Positions 28,738 through 37,680 of a stretch of 64,000 bases of DNA are shown piece by piece (position 1 is the first letter of the stretch; every line of letters starts with the position of its first letter). This DNA is from Limnobacter sp. CACIAM 66H1 (GTDB lineage: Bacteria > Pseudomonadota > Gammaproteobacteria > Burkholderiales > Burkholderiaceae_B), in NCBI RefSeq assembly GCF_001601825.1, contig NZ_LUJK01000006.1:31270-95269 (forward strand), in the 5' to 3' direction. A model generated the notes under the pieces. It was not told the DNA's origin. It saw only the letters and a list, made by a program, of their open reading frames with translations, and ran no database searches. The translations under genes and the position numbers were made by a program.

Positions 28738-29340
28738 TTAGAAAAACACAATGTCGCCATTGACGGGGTCTTTGTTGATCTTCTCGCTGTAACGCTTTTC
28801 CTGCTGCAAGGCGGCTGAATTGGCGCTGGCCACTCGCTCAACGCGCACTGCACTGGTTTGGGTATTGAAACGAATGCGACGGCTGTGCGGTCCACCCAAA
28901 TCGGATGCAACTACTTTGATTCTGTCTTTCCGCAAAAAATCGATCACGAACTCGGCATTGCGGCGTCCAACGTGCTGAGTGTGCAAGGCGCCTGTAATGT
29001 TGGCACCTCCGAACACTTTGGCAGTGAGATGCTCTCGCTTGGCGCCCATGGTCAACAAGTCGTTGATCAAGCATTCCATGGCATAGAGGCCATAACGCAA
29101 GGACTTGGTTTTGTCGCCCAGGCTGCGGGCCTCAGAAGGTGAATCCGGCAGCATGAAATGATTCAGGCCCCCAATCTTTCGATGACTGTCCCACACACAA
29201 GCGGAAACACAGGAGCCCAGCAAGGTGGCAATTTCCGCAGGAGCCCATGACACGAAGTAATCGCCGGGCATGATGATTTTCTTCACCAGCGCTGGTGCAG
29301 CAGGTACTGCAACCGGTGCAGCCAAAAGCCCGGTACTCAT
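28738..29340 (-). CDS. cheD: Chemoreceptor glutamine deamidase CheD
   Basis: Deamidates glutamines in chemoreceptors. The 200-residue protein contains the catalytic motif [20 protein letters not shown] with Cys44, then His61 in NHFMLPDS, the C-x16-H spacing of the family. [10 protein letters not shown] lies in the middle. N-terminal Ala/Pro-rich extension of about 18 residues. Its start codon overlaps the cheR stop (ATGA), indicating translational coupling; cheB follows 11 bp after. Confidence 0.97.
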   Translation of the reverse strand: MSTGLLAAPVAVPAAPALVKKIIMPGDYFVSWAPAEIATLLGSCVSACVWDSHRKIGGLNHFMLPDSPSEARSLGDKTKSLRYGLYAMECLINDLLTMGAKREHLTAKVFGGANITGALHTQHVGRRNAEFVIDFLRKDRIKVVASDLGGPHSRRIRFNTQTSAVRVERVASANSAALQQEKRYSEKINKDPVNGDIVFF

Positions 29341-30329
29341 GCAGTAACCTGACGCGACTGACCTTCACCACCTGTGCCGGTTTTCGCGGCCTTGTCAGTG
29401 TTGACGGTGTATACGGTTTTACCACGCAGGGTGAAATAGTCTCGCGCCATGGCAAAATTCTCAGAGTGACCTGCGTACAACAAGCCATTTGGATTCATCA
29501 GAGGAGCAAACCGCTTGAGGATTTGCAACTGCACATCTTTCTCAAAATAGATCATGACATTCCGACAGAAAATGGCATCAAAGCCGGGTCGCAGGGACCA
29601 GACATTGTCCATCAGGTTCAGCTTTCGGAATGTCAACAATGCTTGCACCTCGGGGCGTACACGGATCAAGCCTTCGCTTTCGCCTTTCCCCTTCAAAAAA
29701 TACTTGCGCAGGATTTCATCGGGAATTTTGTCGACCTGGTCCATGCGGTACACGCCTTTTTTGGCATGGTCCAACACCTTGGTATCAATGTCGGTGGCCA
29801 GAATACGCACGGGCGGATTCATGCTATTGAAGGCTTCCATGGCGGTAATCGCCATGGTGTAGGGCTCTTCACCGGTTGACGCTGCGCTGCACCACAACTC
29901 AATTCGCGCATTGCGTGAAAGCGATTGCAACTGTTTTTTCAGAATGTCGAAATGATGTGCCTCACGGTAAAAGGATGTGAGGTTGGTGGTCAGCGAATTG
30001 GTGAAGTGCTCCCATTCCGGGTTGCTTGCATTGGACTCCAGCGCATCCAGATAGGTGGAAAAACGGTTGTGGTTACAGGCGCGCAAGCGACGGGCCAATC
30101 GGCTGTACACCATGCTTTGTTTGCTGGGTGCCAGTGAAATTCCCGCAATTTTCAGGATGAGCGCGCGTACCCGGGCAAAGTCCTTGTCATTGAACTCGAA
30201 TTCACGGTCGGCATTGTCATCGCTTAACAAACTGCGATTGACCGCTGCGGCGGCCTGTTTTGCACCGGCTACAGCATCGTTGGCGTATTGGGCTTTGGAG
30301 AATTCAAATTTCACTGGGGGTCGGTTCAT
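29337..30329 (-). CDS. cheR: Chemotaxis protein methyltransferase CheR
   Basis: Methylates glutamates of chemoreceptors with S-adenosylmethionine. The 330-residue protein has an N-terminal helical CheR domain (FARVRALILKIAGISLAPSK) and a methyltransferase domain with LWCSAASTGEEPYTMAI as the SAM-binding loop, then ILATDIDTKVL and FDAIFCRNVMIYF. The first 45 residues are an unusual Ala-rich extension. First gene of cheR-cheD-cheB, divergent from the sensor kinase at 30.5 kb with 180 bp between. Confidence 0.97.
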   Translation of the reverse strand: MNRPPVKFEFSKAQYANDAVAGAKQAAAAVNRSLLSDDNADREFEFNDKDFARVRALILKIAGISLAPSKQSMVYSRLARRLRACNHNRFSTYLDALESNASNPEWEHFTNSLTTNLTSFYREAHHFDILKKQLQSLSRNARIELWCSAASTGEEPYTMAITAMEAFNSMNPPVRILATDIDTKVLDHAKKGVYRMDQVDKIPDEILRKYFLKGKGESEGLIRVRPEVQALLTFRKLNLMDNVWSLRPGFDAIFCRNVMIYFEKDVQLQILKRFAPLMNPNGLLYAGHSENFAMARDYFTLRGKTVYTVNTDKAAKTGTGGEGQSRQVTA

Positions 30330-30509
30330 CAGGGCCTTTGTCGCGGGGTTAACACAATTTGGGAGGTGCCCCGACGCGAATGAGTTCTATACCCTGATAT
30401 GTTCCGATAAGATGAACAAAATAATGCAAGGATTAAAACCTTGAAAGGGCGTTATCTCTCGCTTTGATCCTGCACACAACAATAAAAACCAACAACAAGC
30501 GAACAGACA

Positions 30510-32048
30510 ATGAGTGATTCCAAAGGACTACCCCCTTCATTGCTGGACATCAGTAACTTTTCAGATGGTGGATTGAAAGTACTGGTGGTGGAAGACAATG
30601 ATTCGGACTTTGAGCTGATGTGCTACCGCCTTAAACAAGGTGGATTGAAGTACACAGCGACGCGGGTAGACCGCATCGAAGATTTGCGAAAATGCCTGGA
30701 ACACGAGGAGTGGCAGGTGGTGATTTCGGATCACAACCTGCCTGGCTTCGGCTCTGAGGAGGCCCTGCGTGTGGTGCGCGATTCGGGGCTGGACATTCCT
30801 TTCATTATTGTGTCAGGCAGCATTGGTGAACATGTCGCAGTCGAGGCCATGCGTGCGGGTGCCGACGATTATTTGATGAAAGACAAAATGGCGCGTCTGG
30901 TGCCAGCCATCGAGCGTTCCTTGCGGGCTGCAAATGAACGGCGAAGCCTGGCCGCAGCTGAACTGGCGCAGCGGGAGTCTGAGCGTCGGTTTGCAGCCAT
31001 CGCAGAGAATATTCCAGGCATAATTTTTCAAATGCAATCGGGCCCGTCAATGCCCCGCCCCACCGTACCTTTTGTGAGCGAAGGTGTGGTGCGTCTGTTT
31101 GGTGTGCCGCCGAGGTTGTTTCTCGAAAATCCACATTATTTCTTCGAGCAGTTTGAACCCAACGATGCCGCAACCCTTTTTGAGCTTTTGATGGACCCGC
31201 CCAAACCTGGCGTGCCGGTGAGTTGGGAAGGTCGAATCAAGAACTACGGCAAACGCGAATCGCGTTGGGTCTACATGAACGCAGTAGCCAAACCTCGGGG
31301 CAGCATGTTTGTGTGGGATGGCGTGTTGCTCGACATCTCGGATCGCAAACAGGCCGAAGAACGCTTGCTGAATGCACAGACCGAGTTGCGCCTTGTAACC
31401 ACCGAGTTTGAGAAAAGACGGGAACAGGAACGCGGCGCAATTGCCCGTGAAATTCACGATGACATGGGCGGATCGCTCACCAAGTTAAAAGCAGACGTGG
31501 CCTGGCTGAACAAGAACATGACTCTGGATGTTGCATCGCAAGAAAAGCTCGATGACATGCTGGAACTGATTGAACATTTGCTGGCGAGCAGCCAGCGGAT
31601 CGCCAAGGATTTGCGCCCCGGAATTCTGGACTACGGCTTGATTCCTGCCCTGGAGTGGCAGATGAATGACTTCCAGAAGCGCACCCAGATTGAGGGCACG
31701 TTCCAGTGCAATGTTGAAGAACTGGACCTGGACAGCGAACAAAGCACAGCGTTGTTCAGGATCTTGCAAGAGGCCCTGACCAACATTGTGAAACATGCAC
31801 AGGCCACACGGGTTGACGTGGAACTGTTTGTAACAGAAAGTGAATTAACACTGGAGATTCGTGACAATGGTCGAGGAATCGAGAATACTGATAAATTGAA
31901 AGAAACATCGTTCGGCCTTCGTGGCATGCAAGAACGGGTTGCAGCCTTTGAGGGTTGGGTCGATGTCAGCGGATCCTTGGGATCCGGGACAACGGTCATG
32001 GTTTCGATACCAAGAAGCATTCAGACAGGTGAGGCGGGAAATGATTAA
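30510..32048 (+). CDS. Receiver-PAS-histidine kinase (HisKA_3/NarX-like)
   Basis: Soluble sensor kinase of 512 residues without membrane helices. It begins with a receiver domain (VLVVEDNDSDF; Asp74 in VVISDHNLPGFG, lysine in YLMKDK). A PAS-like domain follows (about 165-290), then a HisKA_3 phosphoacceptor (ERGAIAREIHDDMGGSLTKL) and a HATPase_c with DNGRGI and SFGLRGMQERV. This is the NarX/DegS type, whose partners are LuxR-type regulators, and such a regulator overlaps its 3' end by 8 bp. The N-terminal receiver suggests input from another kinase. Neighbours suggest a link to motility. Confidence 0.93.
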   Translation: MSDSKGLPPSLLDISNFSDGGLKVLVVEDNDSDFELMCYRLKQGGLKYTATRVDRIEDLRKCLEHEEWQVVISDHNLPGFGSEEALRVVRDSGLDIPFIIVSGSIGEHVAVEAMRAGADDYLMKDKMARLVPAIERSLRAANERRSLAAAELAQRESERRFAAIAENIPGIIFQMQSGPSMPRPTVPFVSEGVVRLFGVPPRLFLENPHYFFEQFEPNDAATLFELLMDPPKPGVPVSWEGRIKNYGKRESRWVYMNAVAKPRGSMFVWDGVLLDISDRKQAEERLLNAQTELRLVTTEFEKRREQERGAIAREIHDDMGGSLTKLKADVAWLNKNMTLDVASQEKLDDMLELIEHLLASSQRIAKDLRPGILDYGLIPALEWQMNDFQKRTQIEGTFQCNVEELDLDSEQSTALFRILQEALTNIVKHAQATRVDVELFVTESELTLEIRDNGRGIENTDKLKETSFGLRGMQERVAAFEGWVDVSGSLGSGTTVMVSIPRSIQTGEAGND

Positions 32049-32670
32049 GGTGCTGCTGGCAGATGACCATGCATTGCTTCGGGGAAGCCTGAAGCAGTTG
32101 CTGGATGACACAGGCTTTGTACAGGTGGTAGCCCAGGCGGGCGAATATTCGGAAATCATGAAAGCCATGACTTCCAACACGGTTGATTTGGCAATACTGG
32201 ACATTTCAATGCCGGGTAAAAACGGTGTGGATATTGTCAAGATCCTGAAGGACAAATACCCTGCCCTGAAAATCCTGATGTTGTCGATGCACCCTGAAGA
32301 CCAGTACGCAGTGCGCTGTTTGAAGGCCGGCGCTTCCGGCTACCTGACCAAGAATACCGCCCCTGAAAAACTGGTGGATGCCATCCAGGTGATTGCAGCG
32401 GGCCGCAAGTACATCACTCCTGAATTGGCAGAATCTCTGGCCAGCCACTTGACTGAGGACTCTGAAAAACCACTGCACGCCTCGCTCAGTGACCGTGAAT
32501 TTCAAACCATTCGCATGATTGCTGCAGGCAAGAAGCTGAGCGAAATTGCGGATGAGCTGTCGCTGAGCCCGAAGACTGTAAGCGTTTACCGGGCGCGGAT
32601 TCTTGAAAAAATGCGCATGAAAACCAATGGTGAACTCACGCGCTATGCGTTGGAGAACGGGCTGATCTAA
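32041..32670 (+). CDS. LuxR/NarL family response regulator
   Basis: DNA-binding regulator of 209 residues. Receiver domain (VLLADDHALLRG; Asp54 in LAILDISMPGKNG; lysine in YLTKNTAPEK) followed by a LuxR helix-turn-helix (LSDREFQTIRMIAAGKKLSE, then LSPKTVSVYRARILEKM). The ATG at 32041 lies inside the end of the kinase gene (overlap ATGATTAA), so the two form a coupled two-component pair. Regulated genes unknown. Copy B of the repeat element follows. Confidence 0.95.
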   Translation: MIKVLLADDHALLRGSLKQLLDDTGFVQVVAQAGEYSEIMKAMTSNTVDLAILDISMPGKNGVDIVKILKDKYPALKILMLSMHPEDQYAVRCLKAGASGYLTKNTAPEKLVDAIQVIAAGRKYITPELAESLASHLTEDSEKPLHASLSDREFQTIRMIAAGKKLSEIADELSLSPKTVSVYRARILEKMRMKTNGELTRYALENGLI

Positions 32671-33345
32671 GCTTGCTCGGCCGTTCGTTAACTGCCTGAT
32701 CATCGGCTTGGGTTCAACTCTCTCGCAGCTTTCTTAATCGCCCAATTGGCTTGGGTTCCGATCTCTCGGAGCTGTCTTGGTGGCCCAATCGGCTTGGGTT
32801 CCGATCTCTCGCCAGAAAACCCGTATTTCCCTTTTTGATATTCACCCTGACTCACCTCGCTCGGCAAAAAGGCGGGCCGAGTCTCGGTGCCGGCCCATGG
32901 CCGACCGTGGCGGGTGAATTCAAACGGGCAGGTTTTCTTGAAGGCGAGGCGATCGAAACACCGCCGCCGATTGGGCGATGAAATCAGCCGTGAGTTGCGT
33001 GGAGAGGGAGATTCGCCAGTGTTGATAGGGCTTTGAACGCAGCCTTCAGTGACTCGGAGGTGGAGAAGCGCTGCACGGGAGTGCGGGGAGCCGAACTTGC
33101 AGAGAGGCTCGCTCTGCGGGTTCAAGCCAACTCGGTATTGGGATTGCTTGGGGCGCACTTCAAGAAAACCGCCCCGTTTGAGTGGATTCGCAGCGCTCGG
33201 CTACAAGCCGACACCGAGACTCGGCCCGCCCTTTTGCCGAGCGAGGTGAGCAAGAATCAATTCAACAAGGGATTAAGCGGTTTTCTGTGCGGAACAAGTA
33301 ACCCATGCCGAGTGGGCAACAAACAGCAACGGTGCCCCTTCAAGT
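32671..33345. repeat. Structured intergenic repeat element, copy B
   Basis: A 675-bp gene-free element between the convergent LuxR-type regulator and flgL. Three direct repeats of GGCTTGGGTTCCGATCTCTC start (TTGGG) at 32708, 32751 and 32794, exactly 43 bp apart. The inverted-repeat arms are at 32851-32889 and 33212-33250, 39 bp with one mismatch. The 187 bp at 32790-32976 match copy A at 185 positions; the right arm is also nearly identical. The middle (about 32977-33060) differs from copy A, with extra sequence. No gene seen. Confidence 0.9.
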
Positions 33346-34323
33346 TCAACCAATAAAGTTGAACAAGGTCAACTGAGAGGTGCTCGCAAAGCTCTGTTGC
33401 GCAGCCTGAAGCTGCAATTGCCCCTGCGACAGCTCGCTGATGGCCTTCGCATAATCCAGTCCCACCGCCTCGCCTGCAACACGCTCAAGTTCCAGCTGGG
33501 CAGCTTGGTTGATTTGCTGCAGCGTTTCAACTTCGCGCAAGCGAACACCCACCTTGGTGCGGGAAATTTGAACTTGATCAAAAATCTCGTCGAGCTGCGC
33601 ACCCTTGTTGTTGAATGCTTTCAAGTAGGTGTCTTGCGGTGTGGCGCCCTCTTGCCCATTGGGGTAGGCAGGATTCCGCAGCAAGGCCACTGCATCGCGA
33701 AGAATCGCAAAAGCGTCTTCGTTGGTATTCGGGTCAACAAATGCATCTTGCCCGGTAATGCTCAGGTTCACAAAACGACCGCTTGCCACTTGAATTTCAC
33801 GACCGGTCACTGCCTCACCGGCTGCCGCAGTGGTGGTTTCCAAAAATGTGCCTGTGATCGCGCCGCCAGGTGTCTGGAATGGCTCCCGATCCTGGAAAGT
33901 GCCGGAGAACATGTAGTAACCATTGGCATCGGTGCGGTTGGCGATACCACGCAATTCTTCCATGCGTCCTTCGATGTCCTGGGCAATAATTTCACGGTCG
34001 GCTGGGCTAAGCGCGGCATTACCTGCCTGAAGGAATGCCTCCTTGATAGAGACCATGATGTCAGAGGCAGACTGCAAGGCCACATCCATTTGACCCAACT
34101 GGTTGTTCACATAGGTGATGTTGCTTTGGTAGCTGTCCAGCGTTTTAACACCCGCCTTCGCACCCAAGGCAACCGACATGGCCAAAGGGTCATCCGATGG
34201 CTTCAGCACACGTTGCCCGGTGGCCAGCTGACCCTGTAATTTCACCAGCTCAGTTTGCTGTTTGCTCATGCGGTCTGTGCTGAGCTTGAAGTACTGGTTG
34301 GTGCTGATTCTTCCGATTGCCAT
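33346..34323 (-). CDS. flgL: Flagellar hook-associated protein FlgL (HAP3)
   Basis: Junction protein between hook and filament. The 325-residue product has the flagellin-like N-terminal helix (RISTNQYFKLSTDRMSKQQT, then LATGQRVLKPSDDPLAM) and the C-terminal helix ending FASTSQLTLFNFIG. Last gene of the flgBCDEFGHIJKL run, 20 bp after flgK. It ends within 1 bp of copy B of the repeat element. Confidence 0.96.
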   Translation of the reverse strand: MAIGRISTNQYFKLSTDRMSKQQTELVKLQGQLATGQRVLKPSDDPLAMSVALGAKAGVKTLDSYQSNITYVNNQLGQMDVALQSASDIMVSIKEAFLQAGNAALSPADREIIAQDIEGRMEELRGIANRTDANGYYMFSGTFQDREPFQTPGGAITGTFLETTTAAAGEAVTGREIQVASGRFVNLSITGQDAFVDPNTNEDAFAILRDAVALLRNPAYPNGQEGATPQDTYLKAFNNKGAQLDEIFDQVQISRTKVGVRLREVETLQQINQAAQLELERVAGEAVGLDYAKAISELSQGQLQLQAAQQSFASTSQLTLFNFIG

Positions 34324-34343
34324 AATTTTTCCTTGAAATCCGA

Positions 34344-36077
34344 TCAGAACATGCTGAGGATTTGGTCAAACAATTCTTTGGACAATGAAATTACGCGTCC
34401 TGATGCCTGGTAGGCCTGCTGAAACTTGATCAAATTCGCGGCCTCTTCGTCCATGTTCACGCCTTGCAAGGCATCGCGGGAATCAGCCACCTGATTCAAT
34501 ACGGTTTCGCGCGACTCTGCAGCCAAATTGAATTCGCGAGTTTTGTTGCCAACACGGCTGACCAACTGATTAAAACCATCCGAGATGGATACGCCAGCCG
34601 AGTTGTTGGACTGAAACAGGGTGCGTGAATTTTGCAACGCTGCCACGGCCAGAATGTTCTCGTTGTTACCAATACTGGGATTGACGGCCGATGAAGCCGC
34701 CACTTGCGATGGCCTGTCAAGTGCTGTGCGCATATTCAACGCGGCTTCGCGCACAGGCATCAACACGAAGCGATCACCTTCCTGGGGTGTGGCGTTGTTC
34801 AATTGAAAACTGAGCAAAGGAGCACCGGCTGGGTCGCGAATCTCGTAGTAGTCACCACCGGGATCGGTCACCAGGCTGGCTGGAACAAATGGACCGTCCG
34901 AGCCCACCTCGCGGTAGCGGGGCTGGCTGCCAACAATTTGGACCTCGTACTCGGCAGGGCCGAGTTTGGACAAATCAAGACCACGCAAGGTGACTTGCGT
35001 GGGGTTGACCGTGCTGTTGTTCACATTGGGAACAACGCGGGAGATATCGTCAATAAAATTGCCACTGCTGCCAAAACTGAACAGTGCACTGGCAGGGTTG
35101 TTGTCCAGATCTACACCAGCAGTTTGAATGTTGTTCACAGCCTGACCGATGCGCGCAGCCAGCAAACCAATGGTGTTTTGGTATTCGGTCAGCTCGTCTT
35201 CACGAAAACTTAAAAAACCAGCCAAGGCGCCATTGCCCAAACTGCCGGAATCAAACGCCAACAAACGGTCTTGCCCATTGACTTTGGTGTTCATACCAAC
35301 CAACAGATTTTGTGGATCTTGAGGGTCCACCTGCGTTTGGACTTTGAACTGGGTGGTGCCTACAACCAATGACTGACCATTGGCCAAAAACAGATTGGTC
35401 GAACCATCAGCCATGTCCACACGTGTGGTTTGCACCTGCTCGGACAACTGCAATATCAATTTGTCCCTGCGGTCCATCAAATCATTGGGTGGACCACCAT
35501 TGGATGTCTGGTTCAGTGCCGTCACGATCTGGTTGTTCAAAGAGGCAATTTGCGAGGTCGCATTGTTCAGTTGCTCGACCGTGTCACGTACCTTCAAATT
35601 GGTGGCGTTGCGCAGTTCATCCATGACCGTGTTCAGGCCGTTGAAACGCGAACTCAGAGTTTCAGCAGAGGACAAATAGTTTTGACGTGCAGCCAGATCA
35701 GCCGGGTTGGTTGACAGGGTTTGAGCAGCACCAAAAAAGATGCTCAGCGCACTGGAGAGGCCAGAGGCATCATCCGCGATCATCGCGTCGACACGCGCAA
35801 TTTGCTGGGCCTTGGCATTGTAAAAAGCCGCGTCAGAGGTGGCTTTTTGCTCTTGCGCATTGATGAAATCGGAATACACCCGCTGCACGGATGCAATATC
35901 AACACCTTGCCCGATATAGCCAATGTCGCTGCCTGTTGAGGGGCGCGACTGTTGGATCACCTGCTGGCGATTAAAACCAACGGTGTTGCTGTTCGCGATG
36001 TTGTGCGAGGTGGTGGATAGCCCTGCCCGGGCTGCATTCAAGCCGCTGAGCGCAATTCCATAGACCGAGTTCGACAT
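34344..36077 (-). CDS. flgK: Flagellar hook-associated protein FlgK (HAP1)
   Basis: First hook-filament junction protein, 577 residues. N-terminal flagellar rod motif (YGIALSGLNAARAGLSTTSH, NIANSNTVGFNRQQV) and C-terminal MDEEAANLIKFQQAYQASGR signature are both present; the central region is variable as usual. It follows flgJ by 30 bp and precedes flgL by 20 bp. In many bacteria flgKL have an additional FliA-dependent promoter; I did not find a clear one in the 30-bp gap. Confidence 0.96.
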   Translation of the reverse strand: MSNSVYGIALSGLNAARAGLSTTSHNIANSNTVGFNRQQVIQQSRPSTGSDIGYIGQGVDIASVQRVYSDFINAQEQKATSDAAFYNAKAQQIARVDAMIADDASGLSSALSIFFGAAQTLSTNPADLAARQNYLSSAETLSSRFNGLNTVMDELRNATNLKVRDTVEQLNNATSQIASLNNQIVTALNQTSNGGPPNDLMDRRDKLILQLSEQVQTTRVDMADGSTNLFLANGQSLVVGTTQFKVQTQVDPQDPQNLLVGMNTKVNGQDRLLAFDSGSLGNGALAGFLSFREDELTEYQNTIGLLAARIGQAVNNIQTAGVDLDNNPASALFSFGSSGNFIDDISRVVPNVNNSTVNPTQVTLRGLDLSKLGPAEYEVQIVGSQPRYREVGSDGPFVPASLVTDPGGDYYEIRDPAGAPLLSFQLNNATPQEGDRFVLMPVREAALNMRTALDRPSQVAASSAVNPSIGNNENILAVAALQNSRTLFQSNNSAGVSISDGFNQLVSRVGNKTREFNLAAESRETVLNQVADSRDALQGVNMDEEAANLIKFQQAYQASGRVISLSKELFDQILSMF

Positions 36078-36107
36078 AATTCAGGATCCTTTGGTGTCTT
36101 GAACGAC

Positions 36108-36521
36108 TTAACGGTCGGTTTTCGGGAAAGTTGAGGGCAAGTCCTTTTTTACCTGTCCTGCTGGGAAGATAGTTTGCTCCCCTCCCACGCCGGCACCTGC
36201 CTTCAGCTGCCTTGCAATTTCACCCGCCAAACCCAAACCCTTGCCCGACAATTTTTGAACCAGTTCCTGGTCGTACATGCCTTGGTAAGTTTTGGTGCTG
36301 GAATCGGTGAACAAGCCACCCTCAGGCGTGGCATCCCGCATACTCTTCAAAGCCATTTGTAAAAATATAGACTCGAACTGAACAGCCACTTTGTCGATCG
36401 CCGCATTGAATTCCTCGCTGCCACGCTCTGCGCGTGCGCCACGCTTCAAACCCTCTAGGCTGCGGGAGTCCATCGACAGCATTTGTTGGGTATCTACCGG
36501 GTTGTTCGACAATGGCGTCAT
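36108..36521 (-). CDS. flgJ: Rod assembly protein FlgJ, N-terminal domain only
   Basis: Protein of 137 residues corresponding only to the rod-capping half of FlgJ: FNAAIDKVAVQFESIFLQMALKS-like sequence near 38-60 and GGLFTDSSTKTYQGMYDQEL near 68-87. The peptidoglycan-hydrolase (glucosaminidase) domain that makes many beta- and gammaproteobacterial FlgJ proteins about 300 residues long is absent. The reading frame ends normally and flgK follows, so this looks like a native short form. A separate hydrolase would have to open the wall for rod growth. It directly abuts flgI. Confidence 0.9.
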   Translation of the reverse strand: MTPLSNNPVDTQQMLSMDSRSLEGLKRGARAERGSEEFNAAIDKVAVQFESIFLQMALKSMRDATPEGGLFTDSSTKTYQGMYDQELVQKLSGKGLGLAGEIARQLKAGAGVGGEQTIFPAGQVKKDLPSTFPKTDR

Positions 36522-37667
36522 TTAGATCACCTCAAGTTCAGCTTTCAGACTGCCTGCGGTTTGCATGGCCTGCAAAATGGAGATCAGGTCGCTGGGGGTT
36601 GCACCCAAGGCGTTCAGCGCTTTGACCACATCCGACAATTGCGCAGCGCCCTTGATTTCAATCAGCTCGCCACCGGCTTCGGAAATTTGAATATCCGCCA
36701 CCTCGGTGACCACAGTTTCACCTTGACCAAACGGTGCTGGCTGCGAGATCACCGGTGTGGACGAGATTTTTACGGTGAGGTTGCCGTGCGCGACAGCGCA
36801 GTTTTCCAACATCACCGCCTGGTTCATCACGACAGAACCCGTGCGCGCATTCACAATCACTTTGGCGCTGCCCATGGCTTTGTTGATGCTCAGTTCCTGA
36901 ATGCGCGACAAAAACGCCACGCGGTCGTTGGGGTTGGAAGGTGCACGAACCTTGATGGTGCGGCCATCCAGCGCTTGGGCCACATTCGGGCCCATGTTGT
37001 TATTGATCGCCTCGGCCACGCGAATGGCGTTGGAGAAATCGGTGCTGGTCAACTCAAGCTGCAAGGTTTCACCAAGCAAGAAAGGCGATGCCACCTCACG
37101 TTCAACCAGGGCACCTGCTGGAATACGGCCTGCAGACAAGTGGTTGATGACGGTTTTGGATCCTCCGGCAGACGCGCCCGCACCACCTACGATCAACTGG
37201 CCTTGAGCCAGGGCATAGACCTGACCATCGGCACCTTTGAGAGGGGTCATCAGCAACATGCCACCACGCAGGCTTTTTGCATTGCCGATGGACGAGACTG
37301 TCACATCGATCGCTTGACCAGGCTGAGCAAAAGCCGGCAAATTGGCAGTGACCATGACTGAAGCCACGTTTTTCAGCTGCAAGTTGGCGCCCGGGGGCAA
37401 GGTAATGCCTGACTGCTGCAACATGGATACGATGCTTTGACTGGTGAACGGCGTTTGCGTGGTTTGGTCTCCAGTACCATCCAGACCGATCACAATGCCA
37501 TAGCCGTACACCGGGTTGGCGCGTACACCTGAAACCGTGACCAGGTCACGAATTCGGGTTTGAGCCTCTGCCTGCGTACCAAAGGCCATCACGGCAGCGG
37601 CGGTTAGCGCCAACACGGCGGCTTTGATGATTCGGTCTTTCAGTTCCGGGAAGGAAATGCGTTTCAT
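36522..37667 (-). CDS. flgI: Flagellar P-ring protein FlgI
   Basis: Periplasmic ring around the rod, 381 residues with a signal peptide (AAVLALTAAAVMAFGTQAEA, about 16-35). Family stretches include RIRDLVTVSGVRANPVYGYG, GLDGTGDQTTQTPFT and the C-terminal TPSDLISILQAMQTAGSLKA. It lies 13 bp after flgH and has no gap to flgJ, consistent with one operon. Confidence 0.97.
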   Translation of the reverse strand: MKRISFPELKDRIIKAAVLALTAAAVMAFGTQAEAQTRIRDLVTVSGVRANPVYGYGIVIGLDGTGDQTTQTPFTSQSIVSMLQQSGITLPPGANLQLKNVASVMVTANLPAFAQPGQAIDVTVSSIGNAKSLRGGMLLMTPLKGADGQVYALAQGQLIVGGAGASAGGSKTVINHLSAGRIPAGALVEREVASPFLLGETLQLELTSTDFSNAIRVAEAINNNMGPNVAQALDGRTIKVRAPSNPNDRVAFLSRIQELSINKAMGSAKVIVNARTGSVVMNQAVMLENCAVAHGNLTVKISSTPVISQPAPFGQGETVVTEVADIQISEAGGELIEIKGAAQLSDVVKALNALGATPSDLISILQAMQTAGSLKAELEVI

Positions 37668-37680
37668 GATGTGGTCCAGT

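Noticed and set aside
30390..30425. Sigma-28 promoter before the sensor kinase at 30510
   Set aside because: TCCGATAA resembles a -10, but the sequence 11 bases upstream (GTTCTATA) does not match the -35.
32690..32830. CRISPR array (constant 24 bp, variable 19 bp, 43-bp period)
   Set aside because: Only two to four units per site, the variable parts are related to each other, and no cas gene is nearby. It is part of a larger repeated element.
36108..36521. flgJ as a pseudogene
   Set aside because: The frame is intact, abuts flgI cleanly and ends 30 bp before flgK; short FlgJ forms exist in other bacteria.
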